A stretch of DNA of 37,485 nt from DASYPQ01 sp041488095 (GTDB taxonomy: Bacteria > Planctomycetota > UBA1135 > GCA-002686595). The stretch covers positions 1-37,485 of the forward strand of contig JBGPOP010000043.1 of the NCBI GenBank assembly GCA_041488095.1, written 5' to 3'. Both the position numbers and the translations under genes were made by a program. A model generated the notes under the pieces. That model did not search any database and had not been told where the DNA came from. It worked only from the letters and a program-made list of their open reading frames with translations. Within the stretch, counting starts at the first letter, position 1. Each line of letters starts with the position of its first letter. Positions 16,715 to 24,712 of the stretch are shown here, one piece after another.

Positions 16715-17080
16715 TCAGGACTTGGACCCGTCGTCATCGGGACGTCGGGGCGCGATTCGCTCGAGCTGGGTGATGAGCCCGGGGAGGTCTTCGGAGACGA
16801 TCCGCCAGAGCTGGTCCAGGTCGACATCGAAATAACCGTGGATGAGTCGGTCGCGCGTCCCCGCGATCGCCCTCCAGGGAATGGACGGATTGCGTTCGCG
16901 CAGATCGTCCGACACGTTCCTGGCCGCCTCGCCGACGATCTCGACCAACCGCGTGAGCGCCAGGGTCAGGATCTCTTCTCGATCCAGGTCCTGCCTGCCA
17001 TGCCCGGAGATGATCGCGAGCGCTTTGCGCGCGGCCTCCAGCATGTGGCGCAGGCGGACGGCGTCGTCACCCTTGGACAT
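16715..17080 (-). CDS. hepT: HepT-like HEPN RNase toxin (DUF86)
   Basis: A 121-residue all-helical HEPN protein. Near residues 76-83 it has RDRLIHGY, the R-x4-H-x-Y motif that forms the RNase active site of HepT toxins. The flanking stretches EIVGEAARNVSDDLRE and PWRAIAGTRD are typical of DUF86. Its start overlaps the mntA 3' end by 14 nt, the usual MntA-HepT order. In characterised pairs, MntA adds AMP units to the Tyr of this motif and silences the RNase. The pair lies between the FG-GAP gene and an aldo/keto reductase relic. Confidence 0.93.
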   Translation of the reverse strand: MSKGDDAVRLRHMLEAARKALAIISGHGRQDLDREEILTLALTRLVEIVGEAARNVSDDLRERNPSIPWRAIAGTRDRLIHGYFDVDLDQLWRIVSEDLPGLITQLERIAPRRPDDDGSKS

Positions 17081-17366
17081 ACTGGACCGCAGCCTCGGCG
17101 ATCACGTCGTCGCGAAAGTAGCGGCTCAGGGAGCCTGGAGTGTGCAGATCGACCCTTCGGCCGATGAGGGCGCTCAGCTCCTCCTGGAGTTCGAAGAAGG
17201 CGAAACCGGGCGTGCAGCCCGGCTCGAACTCGACGAGCACGTCAACGTCGCTCTCGGGACCGAAATCGTCACGGAGCACCGAGCCGAAAAGCGCCAGCTT
17301 GCAGATGCGATGCCGACGGCAGAACTCGGCGATCTCCTTCTGGTCGATCCGGATCCGCGGGCCCAT
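17067..17366 (-). CDS. mntA: MntA-like minimal nucleotidyltransferase antitoxin
   Basis: A 99-residue protein with the pol-beta nucleotidyltransferase signature ALFGSVLRDDFGPESDVDVL: Gly-Ser at 28-29 and the two catalytic Asp at 40 and 42. The later part (FAFFELQEELSALIGRRVDLHT) is standard for the family. MntA proteins AMPylate the HepT active-site Tyr. The ATG at 17366 is chosen because it fits the family N-terminus (RIDQKEIAEFCRRH); the frame is open upstream to 17450 but that sequence overlaps the FG-GAP gene and is unrelated. No strong ribosome-binding site is visible. Confidence 0.92.
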   Translation of the reverse strand: MGPRIRIDQKEIAEFCRRHRICKLALFGSVLRDDFGPESDVDVLVEFEPGCTPGFAFFELQEELSALIGRRVDLHTPGSLSRYFRDDVIAEAAVQYVQG

Positions 17367-17412
17367 GAACACAAGTCTACATGGATGCGGAGCCTGGCTC
17401 CAGATGGCCATG

Positions 17413-18780
17413 TCACCGATGGTTCTTGGTCTCGAAGAAGACGATCTCATCGCCTCTTCGCCGGAGCTCGTAGAGGAGCTCTCCGCGGAGACCGTCGAGC
17501 ACGAAGGCCTGGCCGTCCACGTTTCCTTCCCAATTCTCTGTACCGCACGCGAGGTCGTCGTATCCGTCGCCGTTCACGTCGCCCAGGTTTGCGACGCAGC
17601 TGCCGAGGTGGTGCGCTCCATTCGCGTCCGCATCCCGGAATCGGACGCGCACCTTTCCGTCGATCGCGGAGCAGAAGTAGACCGTTCCACCCCACAAGTC
17701 CGTTGCCGGATCGCTCGCGGCGATGGTCGGTGCGGCGTGCAGCGCACTTCGATCGCTGAGAAAGACCGCCGCGGACCCGAACTGACCGCCCGGACCCTTG
17801 TCCGTGCCCATCTCCATCGCGGCAGAAGTCAGGCGCAGGAGCGACGCGATCGTGTTGCCAGAGAGCACCTGGACGGCGCCGACCGATCCGACGAGGAGAT
17901 CCGCGCGGCCGTCGCCGTCGAGATCGCCGCAGGGCCGGAGTTTGTAGATCCCCTCCGGGAACGAATCCGGAAGACGGTGCAAGACCTCTCCAGTCCTGCC
18001 GGAGTAGAGGATGAGTGAGTGCCCGTACGCCGAGGGCTTTCCGCAGATCACTCCGATGTCAGGTGTCCCATCGCCGTCGACGTCTCCCACGCCTTCGACT
18101 TCCGAGGCGCTCCATCCGAGCGGCTCGTTCTCGCCGACGGCGAGCAGGACCTTGCCGTCGCGACCAGAGCGGACGTACGCGATAGCGCTCTCCTGGTCCC
18201 CTCGGCGGAAGCGGTCCGCGCCGAGGAGGATGTCCGCGTGCCCATCGTGATCGAGATCCCCGACGCCAGCGACGCATCGGCCGAGACACTGTCCGCGGAT
18301 CTCGTCGGTGAATCGGTGAAGCACTCTCCCGTCGCGGCCCGAGTAGACCAGGGCTCCGTTCGTGGGCGCAGAGGAAGGGGGAAGCAGGCCGGCGGCCGCA
18401 CCATTCGGGGTCGGAAGTCTCCATGTGCCGCCGATGATCCAGTCGGGGCTTCCGTCGCCGTCGACGTCACCAAGTGAACAGATGTGCGTCGTCATGAAGG
18501 AATCACCGGGCAGCGAAGGGTTCGAGTAGAGGACCTTCTTCTTCTTGAGGCTGACGAGCCAAACGCAGTTGTTCCCGGAACCCGTGTCCGCGACCAGGAG
18601 CTCTGGCACTCCGTCACCATCCACATCACCGATCTCGGAAAGTGGGCTTCCAAAGCACGGGTAGATCGAGGGAGGCGCTGACTGCGCGTGAGCGGGATCA
18701 CGATTCTGGCCCTCTTGGGCCGGGGTCAGGGGGAGCAGCTGGAAGGAGATCAAGGTCCGGGGCAGCACGATCCCATCCAA
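17413..18780 (-). CDS. FG-GAP/VCBS repeat protein (integrin-like beta-propeller)
   Basis: A 455-residue protein with at least six calcium-binding repeat cores of the DxDxDG kind: GDVDGDGVPELLVAD, GDVDGDGSPDWIIGG, GDLDHDGHADILLGA, GDVDGDGTPDIGVIC, GDLDGDGRADLLVGS and GDVNGDGYDDLACGT. The cores are separated by segments such as VYSGRDGRVLHRF, as in integrin-type propellers. The frame opens at a TTG (18780), 12 nt after the aldo/keto reductase stop; a GTG at 18768 would begin directly with a short hydrophobic stretch (TLISFQLLPLTPAQEG) that may be a weak signal peptide. Unlike the FG-GAP proteins at 30928 onward it lacks the six-cysteine C-terminal domain, and its repeats are longer and more varied. 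The function is unknown; a secreted or surface protein is likely. Confidence 0.85.
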   Translation of the reverse strand: MDGIVLPRTLISFQLLPLTPAQEGQNRDPAHAQSAPPSIYPCFGSPLSEIGDVDGDGVPELLVADTGSGNNCVWLVSLKKKKVLYSNPSLPGDSFMTTHICSLGDVDGDGSPDWIIGGTWRLPTPNGAAAGLLPPSSAPTNGALVYSGRDGRVLHRFTDEIRGQCLGRCVAGVGDLDHDGHADILLGADRFRRGDQESAIAYVRSGRDGKVLLAVGENEPLGWSASEVEGVGDVDGDGTPDIGVICGKPSAYGHSLILYSGRTGEVLHRLPDSFPEGIYKLRPCGDLDGDGRADLLVGSVGAVQVLSGNTIASLLRLTSAAMEMGTDKGPGGQFGSAAVFLSDRSALHAAPTIAASDPATDLWGGTVYFCSAIDGKVRVRFRDADANGAHHLGSCVANLGDVNGDGYDDLACGTENWEGNVDGQAFVLDGLRGELLYELRRRGDEIVFFETKNHR

Positions 18781-18792
18781 CCGTTCACCCGC

Positions 18793-19746
18793 TCACAGGT
18801 TCTTGTACCACTCACTCTTCTTGCCAAGGTGCGGGCCGGCGCGCTCGATCAGCTTCGCCTGAGCCTCGGCATCCGGCAGCGGCTCGACCGCGGCCGCGCG
18901 CGCCTCGTCCCAATGCTCGATGGAATCGGCGCCCGGGACGGCGACGCACACGCCGGGCTGCGCAAGCGCGAAGCGGACGAGCTCGGGGGCGGTGACCTTC
19001 GAGCCCTCGTGCAGCAGTGCGCCCCCCGCGTAGATCTTCATCGCGATCACCGCGACGCCTTTCTCGCGCGCCTTGGGCAGGAACTCCTTCGTGAACGAGC
19101 GGTGCAGCGTGTCGAGGGGATTGACCGGCACGAGTGCCGTGGCGAAGGCGTAGCGTCCAATCGCTTCGACCAGGAACGCCGGATCACGGTGCCCGGTGAT
19201 GCCGATGTGCCGAATCTTATTCTTCTCTCGCGCACTCTCCAGCGCCGCGATCACCGCGCCCTTCCCGAACAGCCCCGCGACGTCCTCGCTGCTCCTCACC
19301 TCGTGAACCTGCACGCAGTCGACGTACTCCATCCCGAGGCGCTCGAGCGATCGCTCGAGCTCGGCCAGCGCGCGGTCGCCGTCGCGCTCGAGCGTCTTCG
19401 TCGCGATCCACAGCTTCTCGCGCGGGAACCCCTTCAGCCCCTTGCCCACTCGCCGCTCGCTCACGCCGTCCGCGTACGACGGCGCCGTGTCGAAGTACCG
19501 CGCCCCGCTCTCGAGCGCCCGCGCGACGACTGCGACCCCGTCCGCTTCCGATCCGAGCGTGCCGAGCGGGAAGCATCCCAGGCCCAGCATCGGCATCCGG
19601 CGCCCCGTGCGTCCGAGATCTCGCTCGGGGATCGGCTTCGGATCGTGCGCCTCGCCCTGCGGCCGCGCCGAGCGCGCCAGCAGGTCGGCGGCGAAGACGC
19701 CGGCGGACGCGCGCGTCAGGAACTCGCGGCGGGAGAGCGCGGACAT
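18793..19746 (-). CDS. Tat-exported aldo/keto reductase
   Basis: A 317-residue aldo/keto reductase with a twin-arginine signal (SRREFLTRASAGVFAADLLA) at the N-terminus, so it is probably exported folded. The barrel starts at DLGRTGRRMPMLGLGCFPLG. The catalytic tetrad is visible: Asp86 and Tyr91 (YFDTAPSYADG), Lys117 (WIATKT) and His148 (VQVHEV). The NADPH-binding end is the late ALAQPGVCVAVPGADS segment. Oxidoreductases with Tat signals of this type are common in Planctomycetota; the substrate is unknown. The gene is followed 12 nt later by the FG-GAP gene, and a deleted second copy lies at 16488-16706. Confidence 0.92.
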   Translation of the reverse strand: MSALSRREFLTRASAGVFAADLLARSARPQGEAHDPKPIPERDLGRTGRRMPMLGLGCFPLGTLGSEADGVAVVARALESGARYFDTAPSYADGVSERRVGKGLKGFPREKLWIATKTLERDGDRALAELERSLERLGMEYVDCVQVHEVRSSEDVAGLFGKGAVIAALESAREKNKIRHIGITGHRDPAFLVEAIGRYAFATALVPVNPLDTLHRSFTKEFLPKAREKGVAVIAMKIYAGGALLHEGSKVTAPELVRFALAQPGVCVAVPGADSIEHWDEARAAAVEPLPDAEAQAKLIERAGPHLGKKSEWYKNL

Positions 19747-19859
19747 GCGAGCATGCTACTTCCCGGCCGGCTCACGAGGTGAAGCAACTGCACGGGATCG
19801 ATCCACCGCCAACAGCATTCCGCGTCCCGGCTCCCCATGCGTGGATTCCCTCTCGGGGG

Positions 19860-20160
19860 GAACGGCCCGCCCCATCCGTGCCAAACGCTGACGCGCAGCG
19901 CGGATCGCCTCGCCTGGACTTCCTCTCGAGGGTGCGCGTGCTCCAGCGCTCCAGCCGACACATCTCCGCGTAGAACTCTCGTTTGAGGGGATCCTCCACG
20001 GCGATGATGCGCCTGAAGCGGGTCCAGCTCAATTGTGAACGCAGTGCGTTCACAATCCTCGCATCGGGGTAAGACTCCGCCATCGGGATCATGTGGACAC
20101 GCCGACATGGTGCTTCCGGACGTCCCCCCGGTGCGGAGGCGCTCGGCGAAGTTCATGATG
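19860..20160 (-). pseudogene. Deleted relic of a DUF1016 (YhcG-like) nuclease gene
   Basis: The best conserved part (complement ~19925-20092) encodes residues like ARIVNALRSQLSWTRF and PLKREFYAEMCRLERWSTRT, matching the middle of the intact DUF1016 gene at 27134-28234. After ERK the sequence jumps and in another frame continues EAIRAARQRLARMG, which corresponds to the C-terminal end of such proteins (EAIRAARTQLG in the intact copy). About 170 residues, including the nuclease domain, are therefore missing. Upstream to about 20160 only weak similarity remains. With the aldo/keto reductase relic this is the second internal-deletion relic within 4 kb. No other gene is seen between 19747 and 20185. 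Confidence 0.75.
20032..20056. repeat. 25-bp perfect palindrome inside the DUF1016 relic
   Basis: The arms ATTGTGAACGCA and TGCGTTCACAAT are perfect reverse complements of 12 nt around a single central G. In the coding direction (minus strand) this is the stretch for residues IVNALRSQL. The intact DUF1016 gene has a palindrome at the same codons (27901-27925) whose variable arm positions differ but still pair. Confidence 0.9.
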
Positions 20161-20185
20161 CGGGTGCCTTGAGCGCTGCCCTTCC

Positions 20186-22147
20186 GTGAAGCTCGCCGAC
20201 CTTCACGACCTCTACGCCGACCGCCTGAGGCTCGCGGCCTGGCTATTCCTTCCCGCTCTGGCCGTCGGTGCGCTCCTGCGCATCCTCCTCTACTCCGAGT
20301 TCCACGACGCCGACTACCATCCAGGCAGCCTGCTCCTCGTCCTCGCCGCAGGATTCGTTTTCGATCTCCTCGCGACCCTGGTCCTTCTCGCGCCCGCGCT
20401 AGCCCTCCTCGCGGCCTTTCGCTTGCGAATCCTCGCCCGACCTTGGCTGCGCGGCTCGTTGGTCGGGCTCTTCTGCTCAGCGCTCTTCTTCACCGGAGTG
20501 GCCGAGTACTGCTTCTTCGAGGAGTTCAACGCGCGCTTCAACCACATCGCGCTCGACTACCTCCTGTACCCGACCGAGGTGTTCACGAACATCGGCGAGA
20601 GCTACGACGTCCCGCTCTTCGTCGGTCTCTCCGGTGGCTTCGGCGTCATCGCGGCCTTTCTCGCCGTGCGCCGCACCCGCAGCGCCCAGTTTGCACGCTT
20701 GCCCTGGGCCGCGCGCTGGCGCGCGCTCCTCCTCGTCGCTTTGCTCGCCGTGCTCTCGGGCTGGGCCTACTCGGCGCTGCCCGCCTCCGTCAGCCCGAAC
20801 CGCATCACGAACGAAGTGGCCCAGAACGGCCTGGCCCAGCTCGTCCGCTCATTCCTGACGAGCGAGCTCGAGTTCGGCGCCTACTATCGCACGCTGCCGC
20901 CGAAGGAAGCGCGCGCGCGCGCGGCGGCGGTGCTCGGCTTTCCTGCGCCGAGCGCGCAGGACCTTTCCCGATCGGATGGGCAGTTCACGCTGCAGCGCGA
21001 GATCCGTCCGCGCACCGAACGCGCGATCCGCCCCCCCGACGTCCTGGTCGTCCTCGAGGAGAGCCTCGGCAGCGCCTTCATCGGCGTGCTCGGCCACCCC
21101 GAGAAGGCCTGCAGCCCGCAGCTCGACCGCTGGTCGCGCGAAGGACTGCTGCTCACCCACCTCGTCGCCACCGGCAACCGCACCGTGCGCGGCCTCGAGG
21201 GCATCCTGTGCTCCTTCGTGCCGCTGCCGGGCGACTCGATCGTCAAGCGCACGCGCTCGCCCGAAGTCGCCTGCCTCGCGCGCGTCTTCGCTGCCCGCGG
21301 CTTTCGCACGTGCTTCCTCTACGGCGGCTACGCCGTCTTCGACCACATGAAGCCGTTCCTGTCGCGGAACGGCTACGCGGAGTTCGTCGAGCAGCCCGAC
21401 TTCCCTCCCGACGCCTTCCGCACGGCGTGGGGAGTCGCCGACGAGTCCATCTTCGACGCTCTTCTCGATCGCCAGTCGCGGGCCGCCGCGGAAGGAGAGC
21501 CGCTGTTCGCGACGCTGCTCTCGGTCAGCAACCACAAGCCCTACGCCGTGCCGCCGGGTCGCACCGGCCGGCCCGACGGCGAGCGATCCCGCCTCGGCGC
21601 GGTGGCCTACGCGGACTGGTGCATCGGACGCTACCTCGACCGCGCCCGGGAGAAGGGAATCCTCGACCACACCATCGTGCTGATCGTCGGCGACCACGGC
21701 GCTCGCGTGTACGGCTCCGAGCAGATCCCCGTGTCGAGCTACCGGATCCCGGCGTTGTTCCTCGCGCCCGATCCGGCCTGGAAGGGCCGGCGCATCGAGC
21801 GCCTGTGCTCGCAGATCGACCTCGCGCCGACGCTGCTCTCGCTCGCGGGTGTCTCCTGCGCCGCGCCGTTCCTGGGGCAGGACCTGACCGCGTTGCCGGA
21901 GGGGCCAGGGCGCGCGTTCGTGCACCACGACCGCGACATCGGGATCCTGACCGACGATGCGCTCGTCGTCCTGGGGCTGAAGAAGACCGTCTTGTTCTAC
22001 CGCCGGGGCGGGCGCGACAGCGACGAGCTCACGCTCGTGCAGGCGCAGCGCATCACTCCCGAGCTGCGCGAGCTCGAGAAGGACGCGACCGCCGTGTTCC
22101 AGACCGCGTACGAGCTGTACCAGAACGGGCGGTTCGCCCTGCCGTGA
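20186..22147 (+). CDS. LtaS-like membrane phosphotransferase / sulfatase-fold protein
   Basis: A 653-residue protein. Residues ~1-215 contain five hydrophobic helices (for example WLFLPALAVGALLRILLY and ALLLVALLAVLSGWAYSAL), and an alkaline-phosphatase-superfamily domain follows. Metal and active-site features: DVLVVLEESLGSAF (metal Glu near 290), GNRTVRGLEGIL with the candidate Thr nucleophile near 332, SVSNHKPYAVP near 450, and VLIVGDHGARVYG (Asp-His near 503). This is the pattern of LTA synthase and related phosphoglycerol or phosphoethanolamine transferases, whose catalytic domain faces the periplasm. The natural substrate cannot be read off. The start is a GTG at 20186; no clear ribosome-binding site is seen. 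It is followed by the two sulfatase-fold genes. Confidence 0.85.
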   Translation: MKLADLHDLYADRLRLAAWLFLPALAVGALLRILLYSEFHDADYHPGSLLLVLAAGFVFDLLATLVLLAPALALLAAFRLRILARPWLRGSLVGLFCSALFFTGVAEYCFFEEFNARFNHIALDYLLYPTEVFTNIGESYDVPLFVGLSGGFGVIAAFLAVRRTRSAQFARLPWAARWRALLLVALLAVLSGWAYSALPASVSPNRITNEVAQNGLAQLVRSFLTSELEFGAYYRTLPPKEARARAAAVLGFPAPSAQDLSRSDGQFTLQREIRPRTERAIRPPDVLVVLEESLGSAFIGVLGHPEKACSPQLDRWSREGLLLTHLVATGNRTVRGLEGILCSFVPLPGDSIVKRTRSPEVACLARVFAARGFRTCFLYGGYAVFDHMKPFLSRNGYAEFVEQPDFPPDAFRTAWGVADESIFDALLDRQSRAAAEGEPLFATLLSVSNHKPYAVPPGRTGRPDGERSRLGAVAYADWCIGRYLDRAREKGILDHTIVLIVGDHGARVYGSEQIPVSSYRIPALFLAPDPAWKGRRIERLCSQIDLAPTLLSLAGVSCAAPFLGQDLTALPEGPGRAFVHHDRDIGILTDDALVVLGLKKTVLFYRRGGRDSDELTLVQAQRITPELRELEKDATAVFQTAYELYQNGRFALP

Positions 22148-22151
22148 TGTG

Positions 22152-22166
22152 CGGCACCCGGTGCCG
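22152..22166 (+). terminator. Short hairpin just after the LtaS-like gene
   Basis: Four bases after the TGA of the upstream gene lies the palindrome CGGCACC-C-GGTGCCG, which can fold as a 5-bp stem with a 5-nt loop. It is followed by TCCTTCC but no real T-run, so a classical terminator is doubtful. Confidence 0.3.
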
Positions 22167-22264
22167 TCCTTCCGCATCCGCCGTGCTCGGAGTACTGTGC
22201 GGGTGCAGCTCCTCGCCGTGCTGCGGGCGATCGCGGCGGTCGAGGGGCGCACGGACACAGACCC

Positions 22265-24712
22265 TTGTCCTCCGCCGATCTCCGACCTACCCCCGCGACG
22301 CAACCGTCCACGAGGTCCTCCGGGCCAACGATCCGGTGGGTGAGCCTGGCCCTGCTCTTCGGCACGGTCCTCTATGTCTTGCGTGCGTGCGCCGTGCTCG
22401 CCGGAGACTGGCTCGAGCCGGATCGAGCTCCCGACCTCGCGCGGTGGCACGTCGGCCTCACTCTCTTGCGCGCGTTCCCCTTCGCGCTGGCGGTCGGAGC
22501 GATCGCCACGGGCGTAGCGCTCTCTCTCTCCCGGCGCCCCGCGATCACCGCGGCGTTCTGCGGGGCGCTCTTCCTCGTGGCGCTCTCGGGCTGGCCGGTC
22601 GACGATGCCTACCACACACCCGACCCGGGGAGCCCGCGCGGTCGGGCCGCTCTCCTCGAGCTCGCCGTCGTCGCGATCGCCCTCGCGATCATCCTGATCC
22701 TGGCTTGCCGTCGCGCCGGGCGCCCGGACCTACCGCAGGCTCTCTTCTCCAGCACGGCCGTGCTGGCCGTCTGCGTGCTCTTCGCTGCGGTCGTCCCGGC
22801 GACCGTCTGGATGTTGTGCCTCCGGGTGCCGCCCGTGCGCCCAGTCCGCGAAACGGTCCGGGAGGTCCTCTCGGGGCAGCCGTCCTGGACCGTCGTCTCG
22901 GCTCCAGCCGGGAGCCCGCCACACGTCGGTCTCCTGACGCCCGCGCTCGACTGGCACGTCGACGGCGGCGACCTCCCGGCGCTGATCATGCCGCCGCCCT
23001 GCGAGGTGCACTTCGAGATCCGCCCCGAGGACGGTCCGGTGCGTCTGCGCGCGAGCGCCGGCGGCGATCGCCGCTTGCCGTGGCAGCTCGCCTCCGCGCC
23101 ACCCGACAGCGCAGTGGTCTTCGAAATCGCGGTCAACGGGGAGATGCGCTTCTCCGCCCGGGTTCCGGCGCACGGATCCAGTCAGGAGCGCGCCTGGCAC
23201 CACGCGGGCGGGAGGGAGGGCCTCGCCCTCGCGCCCGGCGACGTGGTCACGCTGCGCACAGCGCTCACGCCTCCCGATGCCCCCGTCACCGGGACCCTGG
23301 GCGTCCTCGCGGGCTTCGGGCGTCTCGTTCTCGAGCGCGCCGTGGAGCGGCCGCGCGCGCGTGCGAGCACGGAGAGGCCGAACCTGCTCCTCATCGTCAT
23401 GGACACGCTGCGCGCCGACGAGCTCTCGTGCTACGGGCATCCCGGACGCACGACGCCTGAGCTCGACCAGCTCGCCGCGCGCGGCCTCCTCTACGAGCAC
23501 GCCTGTGCGACCTCGAGCTGGACCTGGCCCTCGACGGCTTCGATCCTGACCGGCCTTCCGCCGGAGACGCACGGGGTCGTGGAGGACGGATCCTGCTTCC
23601 TTCATGGCCGCCTGGACACGGTGGCCGAGGTGCTGCAGCGGCGCAGCTACACGACCGCCGCCTTCGCGTGCAATCCGCTCCTCGACCCGGGCAAGAACTT
23701 CGACCAGGGGTTCGAGACCTTCGAGTACTACCGGGACTTCCGCAAGACGGACGCCGTGCTCCCGGAGATCCGAGCCTGGATCGGCCTTCACGCTGACGCG
23801 CGTTTCTTCCTGTACCTGCACCTGGTCGACACCCATGAGCCCGTCGCCCCGCGACGGGAGGACCTGAGCCGGCTTGGAGGCGCACCGCCACCCGACTTTC
23901 CCGAGCGGGCCGAGGCGGGGTACCGGATCGCTCTCCTGGATGGCCGGGCGCTCACCTCGGAGGGCGAGTCGAAGCTCGAGCTCGTGGTCCCGCCCGCGCA
24001 CCAGCAGTGGATCCGCAAGACCTACTCCGCCGCGGTCGCCACGGCGGACCACTTTGTGGGCGAGGTGCTGCGCATGCTCGAGACGTACGACCTGGAGGAG
24101 AAGACCCTGGTCGCCTTCACCAGCGATCACGGCGAGGAGCTCTTCGACCACGGGCTCCTCGGTCACGACCAGACGCTGTACGAGGAGCTCGTCCACGTGC
24201 CCTTGATCCTCGCCGGACCGGCTGTCCCGCGTGGGGCGCGTGTCGCGACACCGGTCTCCAACATGAGCCTCGCCTGGACCCTGGCGCATCGCGCGGGAGC
24301 CGAGATCGGCGAGGCAGCGGGCCGGGTCGATCTCGCCTCCCCCGGGAGCCTGCCGCCGCGGGCGTTGTTCTTCACCACGGAGCACGGCTGGTGGAACATC
24401 CGGCGCGTGTCGATCCTGGGCATCGAGGAGTGGCCGTGGGTGTTGCACTACGCTCCGCGCGGCCTGCCGTGGGGCTACCCGGAGGGCGTCGATCCGGGTG
24501 AAGGCCAGATGCGGCTCTACAACCTCGAAGCGGATCCCGGACAGCGCGTCGACCGCGCCGCCGAGCAGTCCGACCTCGCTGCGGCGATGCGCAAGCGGGT
24601 GATCGAGCACGCGCGAGCGGCGGCGGAGCTTCGGCCCCAGGGCGCGCTGGGAGCGGGCGACGCGACGCTCGAGATGCTGCGCCACATGGGATACACGGGC
24701 GATGGTCGGTGA
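22265..24712 (+). CDS. Membrane-anchored sulfatase-fold enzyme with Thr nucleophile, copy A
   Basis: An 815-residue protein with five hydrophobic segments in residues ~28-185 (SLALLFGTVLYVLRACAVLAG first), a beta-rich periplasmic domain to ~365, and a sulfatase-fold domain. The metal site starts NLLLIVMDTLRADELSCYG (~375), and AFTSDHGEELFDHG lies near 620. At the nucleophile position, where FGly sulfatases have C/S-x-P-x-R, the sequence is T-W-P-S-T (~419). FGly maturation is therefore impossible and the usual Arg is lost. Such Thr proteins are closer to phosphotransferases or phosphohydrolases of the superfamily (inference). The TTG start is chosen so that the length before SLALLF equals that of copy B; a GTG at 22339 is possible. 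It overlaps copy B by 11 nt. Confidence 0.85.
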   Translation: MSSADLRPTPATQPSTRSSGPTIRWVSLALLFGTVLYVLRACAVLAGDWLEPDRAPDLARWHVGLTLLRAFPFALAVGAIATGVALSLSRRPAITAAFCGALFLVALSGWPVDDAYHTPDPGSPRGRAALLELAVVAIALAIILILACRRAGRPDLPQALFSSTAVLAVCVLFAAVVPATVWMLCLRVPPVRPVRETVREVLSGQPSWTVVSAPAGSPPHVGLLTPALDWHVDGGDLPALIMPPPCEVHFEIRPEDGPVRLRASAGGDRRLPWQLASAPPDSAVVFEIAVNGEMRFSARVPAHGSSQERAWHHAGGREGLALAPGDVVTLRTALTPPDAPVTGTLGVLAGFGRLVLERAVERPRARASTERPNLLLIVMDTLRADELSCYGHPGRTTPELDQLAARGLLYEHACATSSWTWPSTASILTGLPPETHGVVEDGSCFLHGRLDTVAEVLQRRSYTTAAFACNPLLDPGKNFDQGFETFEYYRDFRKTDAVLPEIRAWIGLHADARFFLYLHLVDTHEPVAPRREDLSRLGGAPPPDFPERAEAGYRIALLDGRALTSEGESKLELVVPPAHQQWIRKTYSAAVATADHFVGEVLRMLETYDLEEKTLVAFTSDHGEELFDHGLLGHDQTLYEELVHVPLILAGPAVPRGARVATPVSNMSLAWTLAHRAGAEIGEAAGRVDLASPGSLPPRALFFTTEHGWWNIRRVSILGIEEWPWVLHYAPRGLPWGYPEGVDPGEGQMRLYNLEADPGQRVDRAAEQSDLAAAMRKRVIEHARAAAELRPQGALGAGDATLEMLRHMGYTGDGR

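Noticed and set aside
20443..23460. Very long Arg-rich open frames on both strands across the sulfatase-fold genes and elsewhere
   Set aside because: High GC leaves few stops in off-frames; these have no family motifs and overlap well-supported genes.
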